From an uncultured Collinsella sp. (GTDB lineage Bacteria > Actinomycetota > Coriobacteriia > Coriobacteriales > Coriobacteriaceae): 24,195 nt of DNA. The stretch spans positions 1-24,195 of the forward strand of contig CABUNB010000038.1 in NCBI GenBank assembly GCA_902492755.1, read 5' to 3'. Under the pieces are notes generated by a model. The model saw only the letters and a list, made by a program, of their open reading frames with translations. It searched no databases and was not told the DNA's origin. Below are positions 15,642 through 23,770 of this stretch, one piece after another (position 1 is the stretch's first letter; every line of letters starts with the position of its first letter). The position numbers and the translations under genes are program-made.

Positions 15642-15663
15642 TGGTACCGCCCGGGCGGTACCA
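15642..15663. promoter_or_regulatory. Perfect 22-bp palindrome upstream of acpP
   Basis: Each half-site is TGGTACCGCCC (15642-15652) followed by its exact complement (15653-15663). It sits 36 bases before the acpP start and just after a possible -10 box (TAGAAT, minus strand, 15677-15682). It could be an operator for a fatty-acid regulator. Alternatively, because the RNA would fold and is followed by ATTCTTTT, it could be a terminator/attenuator. Confidence 0.65.
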
Positions 15664-15676
15664 AGACACGGTTCTG

Positions 15677-15682
15677 ATTCTA
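15677..15682 (-). promoter_or_regulatory. Possible -10 box for acpP
   Basis: TAGAAT on the minus strand. No convincing -35 lies 16-18 bases upstream. The predicted start would place the palindrome at about +6 to +27. Confidence 0.3.
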
Positions 15683-15729
15683 CCCCACGGCGTGCACCGC
15701 GAAGCACATAACAGCGCTCTAACTCGCTC

Positions 15730-16749
15730 TTATAAAACGATACCATCCATAGAGTTGGCGACATTCTCGACCAGCCCGGCGCGCACGGCTTCGGCCGCCG
15801 CGAGCGTACCGTTTTTGACAGCCTCGACTGAGGTGGCACCATGGCCGATCAGGACCACGCCGCGCAGGCCCAGAAGAATCGCGCCGCCCTTGGCGTCGCC
15901 AGAGAGCTTGGCCTTAATCTCGCGCATCTGCTTTTTAATGAGCAGCGCGGCGATCTTGGTGCCGAGCGAGGCCATAAAGGCGCCCTTGAGCTCCTGCAGC
16001 AAAAACTTGGCAGCGCCCTCAGTGGCCTTGAGCGCAATATTGCCCGACATGCCATCGGCAACGATGACATCGAAGTTACCTGAGGTGAGGTCGGTGCCCT
16101 CGCAGTTACCAACAAAGCCGGGAACGGCGGCTTTCATGGCCGGGAAGCAGGCCTTGGTAAAGTTGGAGCCCTTCTCGTCCTCGGTGCCGTTGGCAAGCAG
16201 GCCCACGCGGGGATGCTCGATGCCCAGGACGACGCGAGCATAGGCGCTACCCATCTGAGCAAAACGCACCATGTCATCGACCTCGACATCGGGGTTGGCG
16301 CCCATGTCGCACAGCACCGTCAGACCGCCGGCGCGATTGGGCAGCGCATTGGTCAGACAGGGGCGCACCGGCTGCTTCTTGCCTTCGGCCTGATACCTAA
16401 ACGGCGTCACGTAGGCGGTGGCAGCGGCGGTCATGGCACCGGTCGAGCCGGCGGAGAAGAACGCATCCGCGTTGCCCTTCTTAATGGCGCGGCAAGAAAG
16501 CACGATCGACGACTTACGCTTGGTCATCACGGCGCGAATGGGATCGTCATCCATGGCGATAACGTCAGGTGCCTCAAGGGCCTCAACACGTGCATGGGAA
16601 GCTGCAAAGGGATTGACGATTTCGGCGGGGCCAGCTGCCAAGACCTCGATATCGGGATCGGCGGCAAGCGCAGCCTCGATACCATCGAGAACAACCTGAG
16701 GTTTCTCGTCTCCGCCCACAACGTCTACACAAACGCGAACGTTACTCAT
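15730..16749 (-). CDS. plsX: Phosphate acyltransferase PlsX
   Basis: Converts acyl-ACP to acyl-phosphate, which PlsY uses to begin phospholipid synthesis. It also exchanges acyl groups with the acyl-phosphate made by FakA, whose gene lies in the same cluster. It has 339 residues from ATG 16747-16749 (AAGGAG seven bases upstream; the ATG two codons earlier is too close). Landmarks: VRVCVDVVGGDEKPQVVLDG at the N-terminus, DAFFSAGSTGAMTAAATAYV, LCDMGANPDVEVDDMVRFAQ, NGTEDEKGS and DVIVADGMSGNIALKATEG. The ribosome site lies immediately after a strong terminator-like hairpin. acpP follows 124 bases downstream. Confidence 0.96.
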   Translation of the reverse strand: MSNVRVCVDVVGGDEKPQVVLDGIEAALAADPDIEVLAAGPAEIVNPFAASHARVEALEAPDVIAMDDDPIRAVMTKRKSSIVLSCRAIKKGNADAFFSAGSTGAMTAAATAYVTPFRYQAEGKKQPVRPCLTNALPNRAGGLTVLCDMGANPDVEVDDMVRFAQMGSAYARVVLGIEHPRVGLLANGTEDEKGSNFTKACFPAMKAAVPGFVGNCEGTDLTSGNFDVIVADGMSGNIALKATEGAAKFLLQELKGAFMASLGTKIAALLIKKQMREIKAKLSGDAKGGAILLGLRGVVLIGHGATSVEAVKNGTLAAAEAVRAGLVENVANSMDGIVL

Positions 16750-16769
16750 ATACATGCTCCTTATACAAA

Positions 16770-16796
16770 AATGGCCGACTCACTGAGCCGGCCATT
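16770..16796 (-). terminator. Strong hairpin with U-run between rpmF and plsX
   Basis: AATGGCCG (16770-16777) pairs with CGGCCATT (16789-16796), and the stem extends inward through a G-U pair and CTC/GAG to a 3-nt loop, about 12 bp in all. On the minus strand it is followed by TTTTTG. It begins 41 bases past the rpmF stop, with the plsX ribosome site only a few bases beyond. Confidence 0.85.
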
Positions 16797-16836
16797 GTGG
16801 TTCCATTTGGAACGGCATCGCATCCAGAGTATACCG

Positions 16837-17016
16837 TTACTCGGTAACGATAACCTCGCGGTCCTTGTAGAAACCGCAGCTGGGGCACACGTGGTGCGGA
16901 AGCTTGACAGCGCCGCAACGGGGGCACGTGGACTGAGCCGCAGCCGAGATCTTCATGTTGGCGGAACGACGGGTGTGAGTGCGGATACGACCCTGCTTTT
17001 GTTTAGGTACGGGCAT
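16837..17016 (-). CDS. rpmF: Large ribosomal subunit protein bL32
   Basis: A 59-residue ribosomal protein, too short for many gene finders. It starts MPVPKQKQGRIRTHTRRSAN. A zinc ribbon follows with CPRC (31-34) and CPSC (44-47), so this is the zinc-binding (C+) form. It ends DREVIVTE. AAGGAAGG lies five bases before ATG 17014-17016. It directly follows yceD (gap 64 bases), the usual yceD-rpmF-plsX order, and a terminator follows it. Confidence 0.96.
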   Translation of the reverse strand: MPVPKQKQGRIRTHTRRSANMKISAAAQSTCPRCGAVKLPHHVCPSCGFYKDREVIVTE

Positions 17017-17080
17017 AGTGACCTTCCTTATGAACTATCCAGTGTGGCGATTACGCGCAAGTAGCGATACTACCACAGTT

Positions 17081-17635
17081 TTACTCATCGAGCTTGAGAT
17101 TCTTCAATGCTGCAAATGGATTTTCCGTGGCAGCGGCCCATTCTGCCTCTGCCTGGGCGGCGCAATCGCATTGCTCGACGTTGAGATTGCAACCGCAGGT
17201 GGGGCACAGACCACGGCAATCGGGCTTGCAGAGCACCACAAACGGCGTGTCCATAACGACCGCGTCATTGATGGGCTCACCCAGATCGACGATGCGGTCC
17301 TCACCCAGGAGCTCGTAGCCGTCCTCGTAGGCCTCGGGATCCTCGGGCTCCTCAAAGAGGTAGAACTCCTCGATCTCTCCGGCGATATCAAACGAGGCGG
17401 GTTCCAGGCAACGGTCGCACTCACCGGTGGCGTGCGCGCGGACCATGCCCGTGAGCAAGACACCGGTACCGGCATTGGTAAAGACAACGTCGTAGTCGAT
17501 GCCGTCCTGTAGCTGGTACTCCTTCTCGCCCACCGTGTAGGTGGCGACATCGACCTTACCGGTCAGCGGAAACGAATCTCCAGGAAACTCGAGCTGCTCG
17601 GAAAGATCGACGGTAACGCTCGGGAACTCAGCCAT
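17081..17635 (-). CDS. yceD: YceD/DUF177 family protein
   Basis: A 184-residue member of DUF177, whose E. coli member YceD affects 23S rRNA accumulation; the gene is nearly always next to rpmF. After a beta-rich N-terminus (SVTVDLSEQLEFPGDSFPLT) come GECDRCLEPASFDIAGEIEE, an acidic middle, and a Cys cluster LCKPDCRGLCPTCGCNLN that may bind zinc. It ends in NPFAALKNLK, the family's typical tail. The start is ATG 17633-17635, overlapping the upstream stop as TAATG. No strong ribosome site is seen, so translational coupling is likely. An in-frame extension to 17686 lies inside the upstream gene. Confidence 0.92.
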   Translation of the reverse strand: MAEFPSVTVDLSEQLEFPGDSFPLTGKVDVATYTVGEKEYQLQDGIDYDVVFTNAGTGVLLTGMVRAHATGECDRCLEPASFDIAGEIEEFYLFEEPEDPEAYEDGYELLGEDRIVDLGEPINDAVVMDTPFVVLCKPDCRGLCPTCGCNLNVEQCDCAAQAEAEWAAATENPFAALKNLKLDE

Positions 17636-18132
17636 TACCACTGACCATTCTGCTGGGCGGCACCCTCGTTGAGCTGCTGACGGCAACGGGCAACGGTGCC
17701 GGTCAGGCTCTTGAGGTTCTCCTCCAGGTGCGTAAAGACCTGCTCTGCGTAGTCCTCGGCAGCATAACGCGTCTCGCGCTCGTACTGCTGGGCACGATCG
17801 CGGATGTCGTCGGCCTGCTGCTGGGCTAGGCGAACGATCTCCTGCTCACCGGCAATGGTGAGGGCCTGCTGCTGAGCATCGGCGATGATGGAATCGGCCT
17901 GAGCGGCGGCGGAAGCCATAAGCTCCTCGCGCTCTTTGAGGATACGGCGGGACTTCTGCCATTCCTCGGGATAGCTCATGCGGATCTCATCGAGGATGTT
18001 GAAGAACACGTCGGCGTCGATGACCTTGAACTGAGCGTTCTTGCCGAAAGGCGGCTTGGCTTCCTCGATCAGCCCTTCGAGCTCATCGACCAAGCTGACG
18101 ATCCTATCGCCAGGAAAATTCTCGCCCGGCAT
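17635..18132 (-). CDS. SepIVA/DivIVA-like coiled-coil septation protein
   Basis: A 165-residue protein beginning MPGENFPGDRIVSLVDELEG. It has a short globular N-terminus (IDADVFFNILDEIRMSYPEE) and a long Gln/Ala/Glu-rich coiled coil from ~50 to the end (SIIADAQQQALTIAGEQEIV, RLAQQQADDIRDRAQQYERE). Actinobacteria have a DivIVA-domain protein beside the DUF177 gene (Rv2927c, SepIVA in mycobacteria) that acts in septation and envelope growth. Position and architecture fit that protein. The assignment rests on context and shape rather than conserved catalytic residues. ATG 18130-18132 has AAAGGAG five bases upstream, stronger than earlier in-frame starts. Confidence 0.78.
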   Translation of the reverse strand: MPGENFPGDRIVSLVDELEGLIEEAKPPFGKNAQFKVIDADVFFNILDEIRMSYPEEWQKSRRILKEREELMASAAAQADSIIADAQQQALTIAGEQEIVRLAQQQADDIRDRAQQYERETRYAAEDYAEQVFTHLEENLKSLTGTVARCRQQLNEGAAQQNGQW

Positions 18133-18200
18133 CCGGTCTCCTTTCATAGGTAACATATCATCGTGCTAGTTTACCACATGCCACCAGGCAATAAGAAACG

Positions 18201-18698
18201 TCACGAAAAGCGATGTTTGAGCGCTTCGACCACGTTGGACGGGACAAACGTCGATACATCACTGCCGAGCGAGGCGATCTGGCGAACGACCGAGCTCGAG
18301 ATATAGCCGTACTGCGGCGCACTCATGACAAAGATGGACTCCAGCTCGCTATCCAGACGATAGTTAAGGTCGGCCTGCTGCAGCTCATATTCAAAGTCGG
18401 TCATGGCGCGCAGACCCTTGACCACGGCCCCCGCCCCCTGCTCACGAGCGAAGTCGACCAAGAGGCCGGTAAAGGGCAGGACCTCGACGCCGTCGATATC
18501 ACCGAGCGCCTCGCGGGCCAGCGCCACGCGCTCATCGAGCATAAACGTGGTGCCCACGCCGTTTTTACCCTGCGACTCGGCAACAGCGACGATCACGCTG
18601 GGAAAGATGCGGCGGGCGCGACGGATCACATCGATATGGCCAAACGTAATGGGATCAAAAGTGCCCGGGACGATCACGCGGTTGATGGTGTCATTCAT
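18201..18698 (-). CDS. coaD: Phosphopantetheine adenylyltransferase
   Basis: The penultimate step of coenzyme A synthesis: ATP plus 4'-phosphopantetheine gives dephospho-CoA. It has 165 residues, normal length. The nucleotidyl-transferase motif GTFDPITFGH lies at 12-21, KGLRAMTDFEYELQQAD at 94-110 and ISSSVVR at 133-139. ATG 18696-18698 has AGGAGG six bases upstream. The gene starts inside the end of rsmD (8-base overlap), the standard rsmD-coaD pairing. A longer open frame to 18836 is just antisense-free read-through in rsmD and is rejected. Confidence 0.97.
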   Translation of the reverse strand: MNDTINRVIVPGTFDPITFGHIDVIRRARRIFPSVIVAVAESQGKNGVGTTFMLDERVALAREALGDIDGVEVLPFTGLLVDFAREQGAGAVVKGLRAMTDFEYELQQADLNYRLDSELESIFVMSAPQYGYISSSVVRQIASLGSDVSTFVPSNVVEALKHRFS

Positions 18699-19347
18699 GG
18701 GCGTCCTCCTGAAACGTCGTGGCATCATTGTTGTCAGCATCGGTGCCGGCGCTATCGCCCTCACCATCGTCATCGCCGACCCAACGGAGCAGGTCGACCG
18801 AGGTAATGCCGTAGCGCTTCTCACGTACAGTCTCAAAGCCTACCGGATGCGCGCCCGCATCGGCGGCGGCATGCTCAAACAGGGCGTAAGCGCCAGACGC
18901 AAGCAGACCCTGCTGGGCCAGATTCTGCAGCAGTTCCTCGACCGGCTCGGCACCAAAAGCATAGGGCGGGTCGAGCAGGACCAGATCAAAGGGGCCGCCC
19001 GGTACACGACCGCGTGAGGCACTCGTCAGCATGTCGCCCGTGACCACGCGCCAACGCGCACGGTCATGGCAGAGCGACTCGATATTCTTGGTAATGAGCC
19101 GCGCGGCGTTGCGATCGATCTCAAACGTCGTGAGCGAGCGGGCCCCACGAGAGAGCATCTCTAACCCTAAGGCACCGGAGCCGCCAAAGGCATCCAACAC
19201 ACGAACCTCGTCCAAATCGAAATCGAATGCCGACATGACCATAGATGCGCACGCCTCGCGCACGCGATCAGTCGTGGGGCGGGTGACATCGCGACCACGG
19301 GGCTCCTCGATCTTACGACCGCGCCATTCGCCGCCGATGATTCTCAT
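18691..19347 (-). CDS. rsmD: 16S rRNA (guanine966-N2)-methyltransferase RsmD
   Basis: An SAM-dependent methyltransferase acting on 16S rRNA during 30S assembly, with 218 residues. It opens MRIIGGEWRGRKIEEPRGRD and VTRPTTDRVREACASMV, as is usual for RsmD. The SAM site is LDAFGGSGALGLEMLSRGA and the catalytic motif LLDPPYAFG. The last ~28 residues are an Asp/Asn/Glu-rich tail (GDDDGEGDSAGTDADNND...) beyond the usual fold, probably disordered. The codons of this tail also carry the coaD ribosome site. It overlaps the recG stop by four bases (ATGA), so translation is coupled. Confidence 0.95.
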   Translation of the reverse strand: MRIIGGEWRGRKIEEPRGRDVTRPTTDRVREACASMVMSAFDFDLDEVRVLDAFGGSGALGLEMLSRGARSLTTFEIDRNAARLITKNIESLCHDRARWRVVTGDMLTSASRGRVPGGPFDLVLLDPPYAFGAEPVEELLQNLAQQGLLASGAYALFEHAAADAGAHPVGFETVREKRYGITSVDLLRWVGDDDGEGDSAGTDADNNDATTFQEDAHE

Positions 19348-21521
19348 CCTCCGCTGACCTCCTTAAAGATATGTCGATAACGCATGGCGACCGCGTCGCG
19401 CAAGGGACGCGTCGCCACGGAGTCAAGGTTGCAAGCATACCGCAAGAGCTCGACCGCGTCCAAATGGGCCCACTCGATCAGCTCCTCGTCAGCGTCCAGG
19501 TCGACAAAGCGCAGGGTCACACCACCATGCTGGCGATAACCCAGGATCTCGCCTTCATGGCGCAGGCGCAGGTCCATCTGGGCGAGCGTAAAGCCGTCCG
19601 AGGTCTTTTCGAGCGACTGGAGACGGTCTTGTGCCGCCGATGCGCCGCCGTTGCCCTTGGAGTGCGTCATGACCAGGCACGTGCCCGACACACTGCCACG
19701 GCCCACGCGGCCGCGCAGCTGGTGCAGCGCCGCCAAGCCAAAGCGCTCGCCGTTCTCGATGACCATGACGGTGGCGTTAGGCACGTCGACGCCCACCTCG
19801 ACCACCGTAGTCGAGACGAGCACGTCAATCTCGCCACGCTTGAAGGCATCGATAACCTGGTCCTTCTCCCCCGCTGGCATGCGGCCGTGAAGGCGCTCGA
19901 TGGCAAGACCCGGCAATGCCAGACGCAGGCGATCGAGCTCGGTCGCCGTATCGTGCAGCGGCACGGGAACCGTCACGCGGCCCTCGTCGTCGCGGGCGAT
20001 ACCGGGCACGTCCTCCAGATCATCGACCGAGTCACTCGGCTCCACGAGCGGGCAAATCACGTAGGCCTGCTGACCCTTTTCATGCGCCTCGCGGATGGCG
20101 CCATAGGCAAGGTCGCGGCTCGACTCGGTAAGCACGTGTGTCGTCACGCCAGCGCCAGGGACGGGCCGATGGCGGATGATGCTCGTGTCCAGATCGCCGT
20201 AGACCGAAAGCGCCAGCGTACGCGGGATGGGCGTTGCCGTCATAACGAGCAGATCGGCACCAGGGCCCTTCGCACGCAGGGCGTTGCGTTGGCCGACGCC
20301 AAACCGGTGCTGCTCATCGATGACCACGAGCGACAGATGCTTAAACGCCACGTTGTCCGAAAGCACCGCGTGGGTGCCAAAGAGGACGTCGAGTTCGCCC
20401 GATTCCAGCTGGGCATGGATCCGCTCGCGCTCGGCCGCCGGTGTGGCGCCCGTCAGGAGCGCCCAGGTCATGCCAGCCTGCGAGAGCAGGGGGCCGGTCT
20501 TATCGGCATATTGACGCGCCAGCACGCCCGTGGGCGCCATAACGCAGGCCTGCGTGCCGCTATCGGCAGCCACAGCCAGCGCGCAGGCGGCAACAGCGGT
20601 CTTGCCGGTACCGACATCGCCCAGCAGCAGGCGGTTCATCACGCGCCCGCCATCGCACATATCGCGCAGGATATCTTGGAACGCGGCCTCCTGCTCGTCG
20701 CTCAGCGAAAACGGCAGGGCCTGTTTAAGCGCGGACAGGCGCTCGCCCGCAACGTGCGCATAGGGCACGACGTCGACCAAGCCGCCATCGTTGCGCAGGC
20801 GCAGCGCGAGCTGCAAGTAAAGACACTCCTCGTAGGCAAGACGCCGGCGCGCGATATCGCGCTCGGCCATGCTCGGGGGAAAGTGAATCGATCGAAGCGC
20901 ACGGGCACTGCTCATCAGGCGACGCTTGGCGCGCAGCGGCGCGGGAATAGGATCGAACGGATTGCCGACAACCTCGATGGCACCGCTTACAATGCGGCGC
21001 ATCCAGGCCTGGCTCACGCCGTCGCTCACGTAGTGGACCGGCAGGATGGTGCCGGCAGCGCGTCCGTCCTCGAGCTTCTCGAAGTGCGGAGAGGCCATCT
21101 GCTTAAAGCCGTAGGCAAACTCGACCTTACCCATCACCGCCAGGCGGTCGCCACGCTTGAGCTGCTGGGCAATCCAAGGCTGACGGAAAAAGGCAACCTG
21201 GAGCACGCCCGTCTCGTCCACGAGCGAGACCTCAGTCACCTGCATACGCGGACGAGGCTGCTTTTGCACAATACGGTCGACCGTGGCGATGATGGTGCAC
21301 ACGGTGCCAATGGGCGCCATCTCGATGGACCACGAGCGGGTGAAGTCCAGGTAGCGATGAGGAATATGGAGAAGGAGGTCCCCCACCGTCCGAATTCCCA
21401 GACGGCGAAGGGCCTCCTCACGTTTACCCGAAACATATTTGAGTCGCGCGATATCCTCGTCGAGCGCATTGCTCTGGGCAAAGCGCTCCGAGACGCGCGG
21501 CACGGAGCACAGCTCGGACAT
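19344..21521 (-). CDS. recG: ATP-dependent DNA helicase RecG
   Basis: A double-strand DNA translocase that remodels stalled replication forks and recombination intermediates. It has 725 residues. The N-terminal wedge/OB domain is ~70-160 (GTVCTIIATVDRIVQKQPRP). Walker A is GDVGTGKT 301-308 (usually GDVGSGKT) and motif II is DEQHRFGVGQR 402-412. Motif VI is LHQLRGRVGRGSVSG, and the C-terminal wedge-contacting region is DGFTLAQMDLRLRHEGEILG. It starts 9 bases after fakA without a strong ribosome site, so it is probably coupled to fakA. It overlaps rsmD. Confidence 0.97.
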   Translation of the reverse strand: MSELCSVPRVSERFAQSNALDEDIARLKYVSGKREEALRRLGIRTVGDLLLHIPHRYLDFTRSWSIEMAPIGTVCTIIATVDRIVQKQPRPRMQVTEVSLVDETGVLQVAFFRQPWIAQQLKRGDRLAVMGKVEFAYGFKQMASPHFEKLEDGRAAGTILPVHYVSDGVSQAWMRRIVSGAIEVVGNPFDPIPAPLRAKRRLMSSARALRSIHFPPSMAERDIARRRLAYEECLYLQLALRLRNDGGLVDVVPYAHVAGERLSALKQALPFSLSDEQEAAFQDILRDMCDGGRVMNRLLLGDVGTGKTAVAACALAVAADSGTQACVMAPTGVLARQYADKTGPLLSQAGMTWALLTGATPAAERERIHAQLESGELDVLFGTHAVLSDNVAFKHLSLVVIDEQHRFGVGQRNALRAKGPGADLLVMTATPIPRTLALSVYGDLDTSIIRHRPVPGAGVTTHVLTESSRDLAYGAIREAHEKGQQAYVICPLVEPSDSVDDLEDVPGIARDDEGRVTVPVPLHDTATELDRLRLALPGLAIERLHGRMPAGEKDQVIDAFKRGEIDVLVSTTVVEVGVDVPNATVMVIENGERFGLAALHQLRGRVGRGSVSGTCLVMTHSKGNGGASAAQDRLQSLEKTSDGFTLAQMDLRLRHEGEILGYRQHGGVTLRFVDLDADEELIEWAHLDAVELLRYACNLDSVATRPLRDAVAMRYRHIFKEVSGG

Positions 21522-21530
21522 AGGCTAAGC

Positions 21531-23192
21531 CTACTCGATCGAGAAGATCACAGGATAGAGCGGCTGCTCGCCACGGTGAGCATCTATCTCCAGATCGGGC
21601 TGAGCCTCCTCGATGGCGTCGACGATCTCCTGGAAGGCCTCGTCGGTCAGCTCCTCGCCAGCCAGAATCGTCAGCGCGTCGCCCTCCTCTTCCTCCTGCA
21701 TACGGTTGATGCAGTCGAGCGTGACCTGCTTCACATCGGAGCCGACCACGTCGATGGAACCGGCGATGATGCCCATGACGTCACCGGAGTGAATCGGCGA
21801 GCCGTCGGAGGCGCTGGAATCGCGCACGGCACGGGTGACCTCGCCATCGCGAACCTCACTGATGGCATCGACCATAGCGGCCACAGCATCCTCGAGCTCG
21901 GAATCGGGCAGGACCGCGAACAGCGCGGAGAAGGCCTGCGGGACGGTCTTGGTGGGAACGACGGCGACCTTCTTATCGGTGCAGGCGGAGGCAGCGGCCT
22001 CGGCAGCCATGCGGATGTTGCCGTTGTTGGGCAGGATGATGACAGAGGTCGCGTTGACCTGGTCCACGGCGCCCAGCAGGTCGGCGGTCGAGGGGTTCAT
22101 GGTCTGGCCGCCCGAAACGATCACATCGACACCGAGGGACTTGAGAATGTCGGCCTCGCCGGAGCCGGCGGCAACGGCGACAAAGCCAAGCGCCTTCGCG
22201 GGCTCGGCGGCCTTCTCCTGATCCTCGTGGATCTTAGCGGTGCGGTCGTGGGCCTCCATCTCCATGTTATGGATAAAGACCTCGTAGATCTGGCCAAGCT
22301 GCAGCATGTGCTCGAGCACCAGGTTGGGGGTGTTGGAGTGCACGTGGATCTTGTAGTCGGGATAGGCACCCACGAGCAGCTCGCAGTCGCCCATGGAACC
22401 CAGGAACTTCAGGCACTCGTCCTCGTCAAACGGGGCGTCGGCCTTAAAGAGGAACTCGTTGCAGTAGCGGAACTCCGAGCCCTCCCAGTCGTCGTTGGCC
22501 TCGATCTCCACGCGGCCGAGAGCCGCATCGCGAGCGGAGCCGGCGGAGTCAAACGTAGCGGAGAAATCCTCGACCACGGTGCTGCGGCCAAGAGCGGCAG
22601 CAACAAAGTTCTCCAGGAAGATGGCAAAGCCAAAGGCTCCAGAGTCGACTACGCCGTTCTCCTTGAGGACAGGCAGCAGGTCGGGCGTACGGGCGACGGA
22701 CTGATAGGCCTCGACGACGATGGCGTCGAGCGCGTCCTCGGCCGAGAACTTCTTCTTCTCGCACTCGTCGGCTTTGGTCGAGACGTCGCGCAGGACCGTG
22801 AGGATCGTGCCCTCGATAGGCTTGCGGACGGCCTGGAAGGCGACCTTGACGGCACGACGGAAGGCGAAGGCGATGTTGGCGGACGTAACGGGTTCGTCGG
22901 CAGAGACGAGGCCCTCGGCCACGCCGCGCAGGATCTGCGAGGTGATAACGCCCGAGTTACCGCGAGCGCCCATGAGGGAGCCATGGGTGATGGCGCCGGC
23001 GATGGCCTCCATGTCGGCGTCGGCGGGAAGCGCAGAGAGCTCCTTGGTCACCGAGGCGAGCGTGAGCGACATGTTAGTGCCGGTGTCGCCGTCGGGTACG
23101 GGGAAGACGTTAAGCTTGTTGATCTCCTCGGCCTTGTCGGAAACGGCAGCCGCAGCGATCGGAAAACAGGTGCGAATGGTCTTTGCAATCAT
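21531..23192 (-). CDS. fakA: Fatty acid kinase subunit FakA (DhaL/DAK2-domain YloV family)
   Basis: The ATP-binding subunit that, with a DegV-type FakB carrier, phosphorylates exogenous fatty acids to acyl-phosphate for PlsX/PlsY. It has 553 residues, normal for the family. The N-terminal DhaL-like kinase domain (~1-200) has NVFPVPDGDTGTNM at 28-41 and GARGNSG at 75-81, the metal/ATP-binding signatures. The middle and C-terminal domains follow (VDVIVSGGQTMNPSTADLLG, then YPVIFSIE at the end). No FakB gene is in the window. GGAG lies ~12 bases before ATG 23190-23192, a loose spacing. The Gls24-fakA-recG order matches yloU-yloV-recG in Firmicutes. Confidence 0.93.
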   Translation of the reverse strand: MIAKTIRTCFPIAAAAVSDKAEEINKLNVFPVPDGDTGTNMSLTLASVTKELSALPADADMEAIAGAITHGSLMGARGNSGVITSQILRGVAEGLVSADEPVTSANIAFAFRRAVKVAFQAVRKPIEGTILTVLRDVSTKADECEKKKFSAEDALDAIVVEAYQSVARTPDLLPVLKENGVVDSGAFGFAIFLENFVAAALGRSTVVEDFSATFDSAGSARDAALGRVEIEANDDWEGSEFRYCNEFLFKADAPFDEDECLKFLGSMGDCELLVGAYPDYKIHVHSNTPNLVLEHMLQLGQIYEVFIHNMEMEAHDRTAKIHEDQEKAAEPAKALGFVAVAAGSGEADILKSLGVDVIVSGGQTMNPSTADLLGAVDQVNATSVIILPNNGNIRMAAEAAASACTDKKVAVVPTKTVPQAFSALFAVLPDSELEDAVAAMVDAISEVRDGEVTRAVRDSSASDGSPIHSGDVMGIIAGSIDVVGSDVKQVTLDCINRMQEEEEGDALTILAGEELTDEAFQEIVDAIEEAQPDLEIDAHRGEQPLYPVIFSIE

Positions 23193-23219
23193 GGGTATTT
23201 GAATCTCCGTTTTCGGATG

Positions 23220-23576
23220 CTAGTTCAGACGGCTCTTGAGCGCGTCGATGTGGATGCCGATCTTAAGGCTGGCAGGATCGATCTGGGCGATCTCCTGCAG
23301 GGTGAAGGCAACGGAGCTCGAAAGATTGTGGCAGACGGACTTCATGTTGACGCCGTTCTCGAGCACGACGTGCAGATCGACCGTGAGGCCGTTCTCGTCG
23401 GCGGAGACAAGCACGCCCTTGCGGAGGCGCTGGCCGGCAAGCAGGCGCACGCTCTCGGCGCCCTGGAGCTGCTCAGCCATACCGACGACGCCGTAGCACG
23501 TCATCGCGGCATAACCGGCAATATCGGCAATTACGTCGTTCGAGACGCTCAGGCTGCCGTTAATGGTCTCAGACAC
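23220..23576 (-). CDS. Asp23/Gls24 family envelope-stress protein (YloU-like)
   Basis: A 118-residue protein of the Asp23/Gls24 family. Landmarks: SVSNDVIADIAGYAAMTCYG with VVGMAEQL after it, GVLVSADENGLTVDLHVVLE, NGVNMKSVCHNLSSSVAFTL and QEIAQIDPASLKIGIHIDAL. Family members are alkaline-shock or envelope-associated proteins; the YloU-type member almost always precedes fakA. The start is GTG 23574-23576, with AAGGAG six bases upstream. A perfect 7-bp hairpin lies just before that ribosome site. It is the first gene of the fakA-recG-rsmD-coaD run. Confidence 0.9.
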   Translation of the reverse strand: MSETINGSLSVSNDVIADIAGYAAMTCYGVVGMAEQLQGAESVRLLAGQRLRKGVLVSADENGLTVDLHVVLENGVNMKSVCHNLSSSVAFTLQEIAQIDPASLKIGIHIDALKSRLN

Positions 23577-23591
23577 AAGAATCTCCTTTTC

Positions 23592-23608
23592 TGGTGCTCG
23601 CAGCACCA
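23592..23608 (-). promoter_or_regulatory. Leader hairpin before the Gls24-family gene
   Basis: TGGTGCT (23592-23598) pairs with AGCACCA (23602-23608) across a 3-nt loop, a few bases upstream of the ribosome site. With a possible -10 box TAGAAT (minus, 23633-23638) further upstream it would lie in a short 5' leader. No convincing -35 was found. Confidence 0.45.
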
Positions 23609-23736
23609 TGTCGTGGGAGCAATCATTCCAATATTCTACAACGACCGCGCCATGTTGCGGTTGTGGGCCAAGGGATTACATCCTCGACACGAAATGTTGA
23701 TATGGCAACGTTTGCACCGAGCGATCGCGGCATGAA

Positions 23737-23764
23737 AAAACCCGCCGCATAAGCGACGGGTTTT
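23737..23764 (-). terminator. Intrinsic terminator of the tRNA-Asn transcript
   Basis: AAAACCCGCCGC (23737-23748) pairs with GCGACGGGTTTT (23753-23764) with one G-U pair and a 4-nt loop. On the minus strand the stem ends in a run of T's. It lies just downstream of the second tRNA. Confidence 0.9.
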
Positions 23765-23770
23765 GCAACC

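Noticed and set aside
15606..15842. N-terminal extension of the acyl carrier protein frame
   Set aside because: The extension overlaps plsX and the palindrome, reads as non-ACP sequence, and a good ribosome site precedes the ATG at 15605.
19371..23735. A 1454-codon open frame on the plus strand opposite recG, fakA and the Gls24-family gene
   Set aside because: It is antisense to well-supported genes across several gene boundaries, its protein is His/Arg/Leu-rich with no recognisable domain, and it has no ribosome site. GC-rich genes that avoid TTA, CTA and TCA codons leave such shadow frames.
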